DNA of 27,838 bases from a virus, in IMG/VR virus record IMGVR_UViG_3300045953_000001, positions 1 to 27,838 of that record, one strand, 5' to 3'. Positions 1 to 6,012 of the stretch are shown here, one piece after another; the first letter of the stretch is position 1; every line of letters begins with the position of its first letter. The position numbers and the translations under genes were made by a program. The notes below the pieces were generated by a model, which was not told the DNA's origin, searched no databases, and saw only the letters and a program-made list of their open reading frames with translations.

Positions 1-2
1 AG

Positions 3-635
3 AAAGTCCTGATGGGCGAGCATCGCGGGCGTCTTCAGTCGATGCTGGAACAGGCCAAGGTCGCCTATCGCGAAGCCCACGATGCCGGTGACGCCAATGG
101 CATGGTGGTGGCGCAGGAAGCCATTGCTTCGGCCATCGCCAAGATGGAACGCGCTGCGGCACAGCAGCCGATGCAGCTTCGCAAGGAAGACGAGAGCATC
201 TTCAATCGTCCGGCACCGGAGCCGCAGCAGCCACAACCAGACCCGGCGGCGGTGAAATGGGCAGAGAAGAATACGTGGTTCGGTCGCGATGATGCGATGA
301 CCGGCTACGCGCTTGGCTATCACAAGCAACTGGTTGAGCGGGACGGCATCATGCCCGATCAGCCGGAATATTACACCAAGCTGAACGAGGAGATGCGGCG
401 GCGCTTTCCGGATCGCTTCCGCTCAAACCGTTCCAACGGTGGACTGCCGGAACGCAGATCGTCTCCCCCGGTGGGAGCGGTGTCGCGCACCGGAAACGGC
501 GCTCCGCGCAGAGTACAGATCACGGAGAGCCAAGCCCGTCTTGCTCGCAGACTTGGATTGACCGTCGAGCAATACGCACAACAGCTTGTCGCAGAACAGG
601 ATCAGAGAGATGGCCGAAGCTTCACGCACACTTAG
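3..635 (+). CDS. Phage scaffolding (capsid assembly) protein, 5' end outside window
   Basis: Assembly scaffold expected inside the procapsid. The frame is open to the left edge, so the true start probably lies upstream; the first ATG in frame is at 12. From that Met, residues 1-50 are charged and probably coiled-coil, 50-80 are Pro/Gln-rich, and about 82-96 carry a W-A-E-K-N-x-W-F-G signature followed by a Tyr-rich helix and F-P-D-R-F near residue 133. That combination recurs in scaffold proteins just upstream of capsid genes in aquatic podophages (family recollection). The tail is basic. Position two genes before the capsid genes agrees. A TGA at 10-12 overlaps the ATG at 12, so a genuine start at 12 after an upstream gene is possible, but 207 residues would be short for the family. 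Confidence 0.72.
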   Translation, partial: KVLMGEHRGRLQSMLEQAKVAYREAHDAGDANGMVVAQEAIASAIAKMERAAAQQPMQLRKEDESIFNRPAPEPQQPQPDPAAVKWAEKNTWFGRDDAMTGYALGYHKQLVERDGIMPDQPEYYTKLNEEMRRRFPDRFRSNRSNGGLPERRSSPPVGAVSRTGNGAPRRVQITESQARLARRLGLTVEQYAQQLVAEQDQRDGRSFTHT

Positions 636-1065
636 AGACAAAGAAACCCGTGAGGCAGAGAAGAGAGAGCAATCTTGGAAGCCGTCGTCACTGCTTCCTG
701 TACCGTTGCCGCAACCCGGCTACGCATTCCGCTGGATCAGAACCAGCAGCTTCGGGACACCGGACAACAAGAACGTGTCGTCCCGCATCAGGGAAGGATG
801 GGAGCCGGTCAAGGCAGCGGACCATCCTGAACTCCAGATCATGTCCGACAGGGACAGCCGCTTCCCCGATGGGGTGGAGGTTGGAGGATTGCTGCTTTGC
901 AAGACAGCCGTCGAGAATGTGACCGCCCGTACGAAATATTACGAGAAGCGCGCCGCAGACCAGATGTCCTCGGTAGATAACAACTATCTCCGCGAAAATG
1001 ACCCGCGCATGCCGCTCCTTAGACCGGAGCGCAAGTCGCGCACCACATTCGGCTCTGGCGAGTAA
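610..1065 (+). CDS. Conserved phage head-region protein of unknown function
   Basis: A 151-residue hydrophilic protein. The frame also offers a TTG at 586, but the ATG at 610 is preferred, with purine-rich AGG/GAGAG sequence just upstream; it overlaps the scaffold gene by 26 bases. Residues 1-28 are charged and helical. Residues about 39-75 hold a conserved-looking block: F-R-W-I-R-T, then N-V-S-S-R, then E-G-W-E-P-V and D-H-P-E-L. I associate this block with small proteins between scaffold and capsid in marine podophages, whose role I do not know. No membrane segment or catalytic motif is visible. It could be a minor head or head-completion protein; that is inference from position only. Confidence 0.65.
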   Translation: MAEASRTLRDKETREAEKREQSWKPSSLLPVPLPQPGYAFRWIRTSSFGTPDNKNVSSRIREGWEPVKAADHPELQIMSDRDSRFPDGVEVGGLLLCKTAVENVTARTKYYEKRAADQMSSVDNNYLRENDPRMPLLRPERKSRTTFGSGE

Positions 1066-1106
1066 CCTCGCTTAACCCTCCCCCACAAACCAATAGGAGA
1101 GAAGAG

Positions 1107-1679
1107 ATGGCAGCAGTTGCCGCTCCCTATGGCTTGCGGCCCGTCAATATGCAGGGCGGTCAGTACATGTCACACGGAGATCGTCTGATGAAGATCAGCG
1201 GCGGCTACGCCACGTCGATCTTCTGTGGCGATCTCGTCAAACTGGTCGCTGGCTTTATTGAAAAAGAAACAGCCACTACCGGCACCAAGCCGGTCGGTGT
1301 CTTCTGGGGCTGCGAGTACGAAGACACGTCGATGGGTCTGTTCCATCGGAACTTCTGGACCGCTGGTACGGTCATCAAACCCAACTCCTCCGCATGGGCT
1401 TACGTCTATGACGACCCTGATCTCCTGTTTGAGATACAGGCCAACGGTCCCGTGACGCAGGCGCAACTGGGTCTGAACGCCAACCTTGTCCAGACCGCAG
1501 GCTCACTGACCACCGGCAGATCGGCTGTTGCTTTGGCGACCGCTGGTATTGCCGCCACCGCCACCTTCCCCGTCAGGATCGTGGATTTTGTCCGTCGCCC
1601 CGGCAGTGCGGTGGGTGATGCGTTCACGGACTGCATTGTCCGTCTGAACACGCACCTCAACCGTGACCCGGCAGCTTAA
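1107..1679 (+). CDS. Capsid decoration-type minor head protein
   Basis: A 190-residue beta-rich protein. The start has an AGGAGA Shine-Dalgarno at 1095-1100. The N-terminus reads A-P-Y-G-L-R-P-V, then a G-G-Y-A-T-x-I-F-x-G-D-x-V-K-L block (about residues 31-46), P-V-G-V-F-x-G (about 62-68) and a Y-D-D-P-D-L-L-F-x-I stretch near residue 100. This series is typical of a widespread phage family encoded next to the capsid gene and presumed to decorate or cement the shell. It ends 15 bases before the capsid gene, whose Shine-Dalgarno lies in the gap, so the two are almost certainly co-expressed. Family match is from memory; the decoration role is inferred from position and fold class. Confidence 0.68.
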   Translation: MAAVAAPYGLRPVNMQGGQYMSHGDRLMKISGGYATSIFCGDLVKLVAGFIEKETATTGTKPVGVFWGCEYEDTSMGLFHRNFWTAGTVIKPNSSAWAYVYDDPDLLFEIQANGPVTQAQLGLNANLVQTAGSLTTGRSAVALATAGIAATATFPVRIVDFVRRPGSAVGDAFTDCIVRLNTHLNRDPAA

Positions 1680-1680
1680 G

Positions 1681-1687
1681 AAAGGAG
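1681..1687 (+). promoter_or_regulatory. Strong Shine-Dalgarno of the major capsid gene
   Basis: AAAGGAG lies 7 bases before the ATG at 1695. It is among the best ribosome-binding sites in the window, fitting the high output needed for capsid protein. Confidence 0.8.
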
Positions 1688-1694
1688 TTGAGAA

Positions 1695-2603
1695 ATGGCT
1701 ATCACTCGCGCTCAACTCTTCAAAGAGTTGCTGCCCGGTCTGAACAAACTGTTTGGGCTGGAGTACGCGAAGTACGAGAACGAGCACACCATGGTCTACA
1801 CGACCGAAAACAGTGACCGCTCGTTTGAGGAAGAGCAGAAACTCTCCGGTTTCGGAACTGCTCCGGTGAAGATGGAAGGTGCCGCCATTGCGTATGACAA
1901 TGCGCAGGAAGCATGGACCGCCCGCTACACCCACGAAACCATCGCCATGGGATTTGCGATCACCGAGGAGGCCATTGAGGACAACCTCTATGACCAGCTT
2001 TCGGCCCGCTACACCAAGGCGCTGGCACGCTCCATGGCCTACACCAAACAGGTCAAGGCTGCGGCTACCCTCAACAATGGCTTCAACACCAACTTTACGG
2101 GTGGTGATGGCAAGCCGTTGCTGGCTCCCGACCATCCGCTGGTTGCGGGTGGCGTCAACTCGAATGTCGCTGCGGTCGCAACGGACCTCAACGAGACGGC
2201 ACTGGAAAATGCGGTGATCGACATCGCGGCATGGACCGATGAACGTGGGCTTCTCATCGCCGCAAGGCCAAGGAAGCTGATCATCGCTCCCGGCAACCAG
2301 TTCGTCGCCACCCGTCTGTTGCAGACGGAACAGCGTCCCGGCACGGCAGACAATGATGTCAACGCGCTGAAGTCCAACGGGGCCATTCCCGAAGGCTACG
2401 GCGTCATGCATTACCTGACCGATCCGGACGCATGGTTCCTGACCACCGATATCCCGAACGGCCTCAAGCACTTCGTCAGAGCGCCACTGAAGACCGGCAT
2501 GGATACCGACTTCGATACCGGGAACTACCGTTACAAGAGCCGCGAACGCTACAGCTTCGGCTGGAGCGATCCGCTGGCGATTTACGGCTCGCCGGGAGCG
2601 TAA
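1695..2603 (+). CDS. Major capsid protein (Mu gpT-like, HK97-fold family)
   Basis: Main shell protein, 302 residues, the usual length for the gpT-like branch of HK97-fold capsid proteins. Visible hallmarks are an N-terminal helix with L-x-P-G-L, an E-E-E-Q-K-L-S-G-F-G segment near 45, the block G-F-A-I-T-E-E-A-I-E-D-N (about 86-97), L-L-A-P-D-H-P-L near 142, a P-R-x-L-I-I-A-P segment near 195 and an aromatic C-terminal block R-Y-S-F-G-W-S-D-P. No N-terminal prohead propeptide is obvious, consistent with a separate scaffold gene upstream. The gene has a strong ribosome-binding site and is followed directly by a terminator, both expected of the most abundant virion protein. Fold assignment is family knowledge. 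Confidence 0.9.
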   Translation: MAITRAQLFKELLPGLNKLFGLEYAKYENEHTMVYTTENSDRSFEEEQKLSGFGTAPVKMEGAAIAYDNAQEAWTARYTHETIAMGFAITEEAIEDNLYDQLSARYTKALARSMAYTKQVKAAATLNNGFNTNFTGGDGKPLLAPDHPLVAGGVNSNVAAVATDLNETALENAVIDIAAWTDERGLLIAARPRKLIIAPGNQFVATRLLQTEQRPGTADNDVNALKSNGAIPEGYGVMHYLTDPDAWFLTTDIPNGLKHFVRAPLKTGMDTDFDTGNYRYKSRERYSFGWSDPLAIYGSPGA

Positions 2604-2630
2604 TCTCCTCCCTCGCTCTCGGCTAATTGG

Positions 2631-2661
2631 AAGGGCCGGTTACTCCCCCGGCCCTTTCTTT
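2631..2661 (+). terminator. Intrinsic terminator after the capsid gene
   Basis: AAGGGCCGG (2631-2639) pairs perfectly with CCGGCCCTT (2648-2656) around an 8-base loop, and the 3' side runs into TTTCTTT. It sits 28 bases past the capsid stop in the only sizeable gap (2604-2700, 97 bases) of the window. It probably ends or attenuates a head transcript; I found no convincing promoter after it, so partial read-through is likely. Confidence 0.85.
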
Positions 2662-2700
2662 CACCCCGCCCTCCACCTTCTTGTGAAAGGTAACCACCCC

Positions 2701-2940
2701 ATGGGACGCACCACATTTTCTGGTCCCGTCGTTTCAACGGCAGGCTTCATCGGCAACATCTCTTCTGCGGAAGCTGGCGGAACCGTCAAGCTTCCGATCT
2801 ATGCCAAGGCATCGGTGCCTTCGGCAACCACCAATACCGGTGCGCTCATCTATGTCAGTGACGCCGCGACCGGCGCTTGCCCATGCTTCTCCAACGGCAC
2901 CAACTGGCTGCGTGTGGATACCAGCGCCGTCCTGTCGTAG
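2701..2940 (+). CDS. Small conserved phage structural protein, 79 aa
   Basis: The ATG at 2701 is chosen over an in-frame GTG at 2683 because GAAAGG at 2685-2690 is well spaced for it. The N-terminus R-T-T-F-S-G-P-V-x-S-x-x-G-F is a signature I know from small proteins just after phage capsid genes. The C-terminal half (G-A-L-I-Y-V-S-D-A near 48-56, then C-x-C and G-T-N-W-L-R-V) resembles the short beta-sheet units at tips of phage fibres and head-fibre-like proteins. It is probably an exposed virion protein, perhaps a head or neck fibre fragment. Exact role unknown. It is the first gene after the capsid terminator. Confidence 0.65.
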   Translation: MGRTTFSGPVVSTAGFIGNISSAEAGGTVKLPIYAKASVPSATTNTGALIYVSDAATGACPCFSNGTNWLRVDTSAVLS

Positions 2941-2949
2941 GAGGGAGCG

Positions 2950-3186
2950 ATGGCCGATCTCTGGTCTAATCCGGTCAAGGCGTTCAAGGATGTCGTGAAG
3001 AGCGACACACCCAACATGGGTGGATGCCGTGGCATCTGGGTTGGCGGCACCGGAACAGTCGTGGCTATCGACCGTGACGGCACCACCGTCACCTTCTCGG
3101 CTGTTCCGGCTGGCACGCTGCTGCCGATCTCTCCCCGCGCTATCAAGGTCGCCTCGACGGCAACCGGACTGGTGGCAATGTATTGA
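2950..3186 (+). CDS. Small beta protein resembling the GTA/phage spike-base family
   Basis: A 78-residue protein with a very strong Shine-Dalgarno (AGGAGGGAG, 2939-2947). The core C-R-G-I-W-V-G-G-T-G (about 26-35), V-T-F-x-x-V-P-A-G-T-L-L-P-I (about 47-60) and terminal A-T-G-L-V-A-M-Y closely follow the pattern I recall for the spike base protein family named after RCAP_rcc01079 of the Rhodobacter capsulatus gene transfer agent. There the protein anchors head spikes. A head-surface anchoring role here is inference. Its stop codon overlaps the start of the next gene by two bases. Confidence 0.6.
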   Translation: MADLWSNPVKAFKDVVKSDTPNMGGCRGIWVGGTGTVVAIDRDGTTVTFSAVPAGTLLPISPRAIKVASTATGLVAMY

Positions 3187-3689
3187 GGGTCTATCGGATC
3201 GAACACCGTGACACCGGCAAGGGTCCATGGTCGCTGACCGGCACCGTCCAGCTTTATGATGCGGTTAGTGGTCACGATCCTCTCGACAAGAGGCCAACCG
3301 GTCCACAGGACGAAGGTGGCCCCTTCTATGAGCGGTTCAAGGAAGAGGGCGGCATCTTCGGCTTCCTCTCCATTTCACAACTCTTGGACTGGTTCCCGTC
3401 GCCAGCCGGTCGTGAAGCGATGAAGGGACAGGGTTACATTGTCGCCGTCTACCGGGTGCCGTTTGTCAGCGTCAACAAGGGACGAAACTCGGTCGTCTTT
3501 CCGCAGGACAAAGCGGTTCGGGTCACGGTCCTGAACCTGATGACCATGGAGGAAGAAAGCGATGCCTCTGAAAAAGGGCAAGTCGAAGGAAACCATCGGC
3601 AAGAACATCAAGGAAATGAGGAAGGCGGGCTATCCGCAGAAGCAGGCGGTCGCCGCATCCCTCAGTCAGGCCCGCAGGAGCGGCGCTAA
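3183..3689 (+). CDS. Conserved phage protein of unknown function, TTG start
   Basis: A 168-residue product from a TTG at 3183 overlapping the previous TGA. The opening R-V-Y-R-I-E-H-x-D-T-G-x-G-P-W is the expected N-terminus of a small phage family I recognise by pattern, so the TTG looks real. The middle has G-P-F-Y-E-R-F, F-G-F-L-S-I and L-L-D-W-F-P, and a beta segment ending V-L-N-L-M near residue 119. The last 43 residues are low-complexity, Glu/Gly/Arg-rich, and are read across the start of the next gene in another frame, so they look like an overprinted tail rather than a folded domain. Function unknown; its place suggests a structural or head-completion role. Confidence 0.6.
   Translation: MRVYRIEHRDTGKGPWSLTGTVQLYDAVSGHDPLDKRPTGPQDEGGPFYERFKEEGGIFGFLSISQLLDWFPSPAGREAMKGQGYIVAVYRVPFVSVNKGRNSVVFPQDKAVRVTVLNLMTMEEESDASEKGQVEGNHRQEHQGNEEGGLSAEAGGRRIPQSGPQERR
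3548..3555 (+). promoter_or_regulatory. Shine-Dalgarno deciding the start at 3562
   Basis: GGAGGAAG ends 6 bases before the ATG at 3562. It lies inside the upstream gene and supports independent translation of the small overlapping gene. Confidence 0.65.
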
Positions 3690-3717
3690 AATCCCGGCCA
3701 AAAAGGGTAAGAAGTGA
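3562..3717 (+). CDS. Small basic DUF6496-like phage protein, 51 aa
   Basis: A 51-residue protein starting M-P-L-K-K-G-K-S and ending [11 protein letters not shown], with I-x-K-N-I-K-E-M and [12 protein letters not shown] between. The G-Y-P-x-K-Q-A-V-A-x-x-L helix after a Lys-rich start is the hallmark of a very common small phage family (I recall it as DUF6496). Net charge is strongly positive, so nucleic acid contact is plausible but unproven. It overlaps the upstream gene by 128 bases in a different frame and its TGA overlaps the GTG start of the next gene, so it links the two. The good ribosome-binding site and family match make it more convincing than the C-terminus it overlaps. Confidence 0.8.
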   Translation: MPLKKGKSKETIGKNIKEMRKAGYPQKQAVAASLSQARRSGAKIPAKKGKK

Positions 3718-4394
3718 CCACATCCGGCGTTGCCACCTTCAATCCGGACATCATCGACCTGATTGAAGAAGCCTATGAAATGGTGGGGATCGAAGTGCGC
3801 GGCGGCTATGACCTAAAGACTGCCCGCCGCTCACTCGATTTGCTGATGCGTGAATGGGGCAATCGCGGCCTCAACATGTGGACGCTGACACAGTTCAGCG
3901 TGCCGATGACCATGGGCAACGATACGGTCGAACTGCCCGCCGAAACCATCGACTTGCTGGATGCAGCATGGCGCACCGGCACCGGCCTTGAGCAGAACGA
4001 CCAGACGATGACGCGGCTGGGTGGGGCACAGTGGGCCGGAATGGCCAACAAGAATGAAACCGGCACCCCGTCGCAATACTATGTGCATCGCACCTATCCG
4101 CCGAAGCTGCGCATCTGGCCGACACCCACGGAGGACGGAACCTTCATCTGCTGGGGCATTCGCACCATTCAGGATGCCGGGAACTACACCAACACGGTGG
4201 ATATCCCGCCACGCTTTCTCCCGGCACTGGTTTCGGGACTGGCCTATTTCCTTGCGATGAAGTCTCCGAACGCAACGGATCGCATCCCCATGCTGCAAGC
4301 GGAGTATGAGCGCCAGTACATGCTGGCTGCGGAGGAGGATCGCGACCGCGCCTCCTTCTTCATGGTTCCCGACATGTCGAGTTACAACCGATGA
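3714..4394 (+). CDS. Head-tail adaptor / tail accessory protein (P22 gp4-like)
   Basis: A 226-residue connector protein expected to sit under the portal and extend the DNA channel. It starts at a GTG overlapping the previous stop. Signatures: [13 protein letters not shown] (about 9-21), [10 protein letters not shown]-x-N-R-G-L-N-M-W (about 40-57), a N-K-N-E-T-G-x-P-x-x-Y segment near 108-118, then L-R-I-W-P-x-P and a helical C-terminus with [13 protein letters not shown] and E-Y-E-R-Q-Y. This order is characteristic of the aquatic podophage adaptor family related to P22 gp4. P22 gp4 also has lytic activity; no catalytic residue can be assigned here. The next gene overlaps by four bases. Confidence 0.82.
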   Translation: MTTSGVATFNPDIIDLIEEAYEMVGIEVRGGYDLKTARRSLDLLMREWGNRGLNMWTLTQFSVPMTMGNDTVELPAETIDLLDAAWRTGTGLEQNDQTMTRLGGAQWAGMANKNETGTPSQYYVHRTYPPKLRIWPTPTEDGTFICWGIRTIQDAGNYTNTVDIPPRFLPALVSGLAYFLAMKSPNATDRIPMLQAEYERQYMLAAEEDRDRASFFMVPDMSSYNR

Positions 4395-4696
4395 AGCCGG
4401 TTCCCGGCATTTGTGACCGCTGCGGCCTGCGTTTCAAACTGTCCCATCTGAGAGATGAGTACCTTCTCGGTCGCCCGACCGGGCTGAAGGTATGCAAGTC
4501 CTGCTACGACGAGAGCCATCCGCAACTCGACACACGCGGCGTCAAGACTTCCGACAAGCAGACCGTCAAGGGTTCGCGTTCCGATAAAGCGGAACTGGCA
4601 GAGAGCCGCAGGCTGTACGGCTGGAACCCTGTCGGTCACGAGACAACCAACATCCTGCTCACGGATGTCGGGCGGGTCACGGTGAGGATTACATGA
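4391..4696 (+). CDS. Zinc-ribbon phage protein between the two adaptor genes
   Basis: A 101-residue protein with C8-x2-C11 and C35-x2-C38, a clean four-cysteine zinc-binding pair at the N-terminus (I-C-D-R-C-G and V-C-K-S-C-Y-D). A H-P-Q-L segment follows at about 43-46. Such small C-D-R-C-G proteins are regularly found between the two connector genes of marine podophages (pattern recollection). The C-terminal half is basic, then turns to short beta strands. It overlaps both neighbours through ATGA junctions, so it is almost certainly made together with the adaptors and may be a minor connector part or assembly factor. Function not established. Confidence 0.75.
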   Translation: MKPVPGICDRCGLRFKLSHLRDEYLLGRPTGLKVCKSCYDESHPQLDTRGVKTSDKQTVKGSRSDKAELAESRRLYGWNPVGHETTNILLTDVGRVTVRIT

Positions 4697-5331
4697 ACTG
4701 GGGTCAGATACAGGCTGTCGTCAAACAGTATCTGGAGAACGAAGAGCCGTCCTTTCTCGCCAACATTCCGCTGCATGCCCGCCTTGCCGAAGAGGATATC
4801 TATCGCAAGGTGCAGCTTCCGATGACCAAGGAGACAGCGACCTCGACGCTGGTTATCGGTGACCGTTTCCTGTCGGTGCCGGAGGACTACGTGTCCGCGT
4901 ATTCGCTGGCAGTTATTACGCCGACTTACGATTACCTGTTGCCCAAGGACGAAGCGTTCCTCAATGAAGCCTACCCGGACCCCACTCAGGTAGGAAAGCC
5001 GCGCTTCTACGCTGTCCGCAACGAGACGGACCTGTTGCTCGCCCCAACACCGGGGGAGAACTACGAAGTCGAGATGCACTACTTCAAGAAGCCGCCGTCG
5101 ATCAGCCTCAACAATGATCCCGACAATACCAACTGGCTGTCAGAGAACGGCGAGAACGCGCTGATCTTCGGCATCATCATGCATGGCTACATCTACGAGA
5201 AGGGCGATCAGGATGTGATCCAAGCCTACGGCAAGCAGTTCGAAGTGGCGATCACCGATCTCAAGCTGATTGTCGAGGGACGCCAGCGCAAGGATACCTA
5301 CCGGATGCCTGACCAGAGGATGCCGACATGA
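4693..5331 (+). CDS. Phage adaptor protein (SU10/gp6-like connector)
   Basis: A 212-residue second connector. Signatures are Y-L-E-N-E-E-P-S-F-L-A-N-I-P (about 13-26), a helix with A-E-E-D-I-Y-R-K-V-Q-L-P (about 32-43), V-P-E-D-Y, then G-K-P-R-F-Y-A and L-L-L-A-P-T-P, M-H-Y-F-K-K-P, and W-L-S-E-N-G-E-N-A-L-I-F-G with a helical end. This is the expected order for the phage adaptor family that forms a ring between portal/first adaptor and nozzle in SU10-like and related podophages. In relatives the nozzle gene normally lies close by; here it is 12 kb away. Start is the ATG overlapping the previous TGA. Confidence 0.8.
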   Translation: MNWGQIQAVVKQYLENEEPSFLANIPLHARLAEEDIYRKVQLPMTKETATSTLVIGDRFLSVPEDYVSAYSLAVITPTYDYLLPKDEAFLNEAYPDPTQVGKPRFYAVRNETDLLLAPTPGENYEVEMHYFKKPPSISLNNDPDNTNWLSENGENALIFGIIMHGYIYEKGDQDVIQAYGKQFEVAITDLKLIVEGRQRKDTYRMPDQRMPT

Positions 5332-5582
5332 GCATTGGGCAAGAAGCTGGGGCCAGCGTTGGCAGTGTCACCGTGGTCACCACCATGGATGGCGGGCATC
5401 CAGCGGAGTTCTTCGCGCAGAGGATTGTCGAGCGGCTGATCCAGATCGCGGACACGGCACCGGAGCCGATCAGGGCGCAGGCTATGGAGTACAGGGAACG
5501 CATGTATGCGGTTGTTCTGGATGGGGTCAAACGCGCCATCGCCTCAGACCGCGCTTACTTCTTGACCGGAAAGGAAAGGTGA
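5328..5582 (+). CDS. Small conserved phage protein, 84 aa, function unknown
   Basis: Starts at an ATG overlapping the adaptor stop. Residues 1-22 are Ser/Thr/Val/Gly-rich. The rest is helical with H-P-A-E-F-F-A-Q-R-I-V, I-A-D-T-A-P-E-P-I-R-A-Q-A and a final helix. I have seen similar H-P-x-E-F-x-A plus P-E-P-I-R-x-Q-A proteins just after adaptor genes in environmental phages, but know no function. No cysteines, signal peptide or membrane helix. Its position suggests a minor tail or assembly protein. Confidence 0.65.
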   Translation: MSIGQEAGASVGSVTVVTTMDGGHPAEFFAQRIVERLIQIADTAPEPIRAQAMEYRERMYAVVLDGVKRAIASDRAYFLTGKER

Positions 5583-5583
5583 G

Positions 5584-6012
5584 ATGGCGATTACCCAAGC
5601 AGTGGCGACAACCTTCAAGCAGGAACTGATGCAGGGGTTGCACAACTTCAACACAGCGGGCGGCAACTCCTTCAAGATCGCGCTCTACACCAGCGCGGCG
5701 ACATTGGACAGTTCGACCACGACCTATACGGCGAGCAATGAGGTTTCCGGAACCGGCTATACGGCGGGCGGCAACACGCTGACCAATGTGTCGCCAGTCG
5801 TCTCCGGCACCACGGCCTACACGGACTTCAACGACAGTACGTGGACAACCGCCACCATCACTGCCAGAGGGGCGATGATCTACAACTCCACCAATGGCAA
5901 CAGGACTGCGGTCATTCTGGACTTCGGCTCCGACAAAGCCAGTTCTGCGGGAGACTTCACCATCATCTTCCCGGCACCGGCAGCAGCGACGGCGATCATC
6001 AGGATTGCGTAG
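5584..6012 (+). CDS. Conserved beta-rich phage structural protein
   Basis: A 142-residue Thr/Ser/Gly/Ala-rich protein with a GAAAGG-type ribosome-binding site. It follows a very recognisable phage pattern: F-K-Q-E-L-M-Q-G-L-H-N-F (about 11-22), F-K-I-A-L-Y-T (about 30-36), G-T-G-Y-T-A-G-G-N-T-L (about 56-66), then F-N-D-S-T-W and A-R-G-A-M-I-Y-N, ending in V-I-L-D-F-G and I-I-F-P-A. The family is common in tailed phages next to fibre genes; I know it only as a structural protein of beta-sandwich character. It is the first gene of the adhesin island and may be a platform or collar for the fibres (inference). Confidence 0.75.
   Translation: MAITQAVATTFKQELMQGLHNFNTAGGNSFKIALYTSAATLDSSTTTYTASNEVSGTGYTAGGNTLTNVSPVVSGTTAYTDFNDSTWTTATITARGAMIYNSTNGNRTAVILDFGSDKASSAGDFTIIFPAPAAATAIIRIA

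Noticed and set aside
1503-2471. Antisense open frame of 322 codons across the capsid gene
   Set aside because: Shadow of a GC-rich, codon-biased gene; no ribosome-binding site or family motif, and the sense strand encodes a clear capsid protein.
3562-3580. Programmed frameshift joining the 3183 gene to the 51-residue gene
   Set aside because: The A-run has only five A's and the needed shift is +1; an independent strong ribosome-binding site explains the downstream gene.
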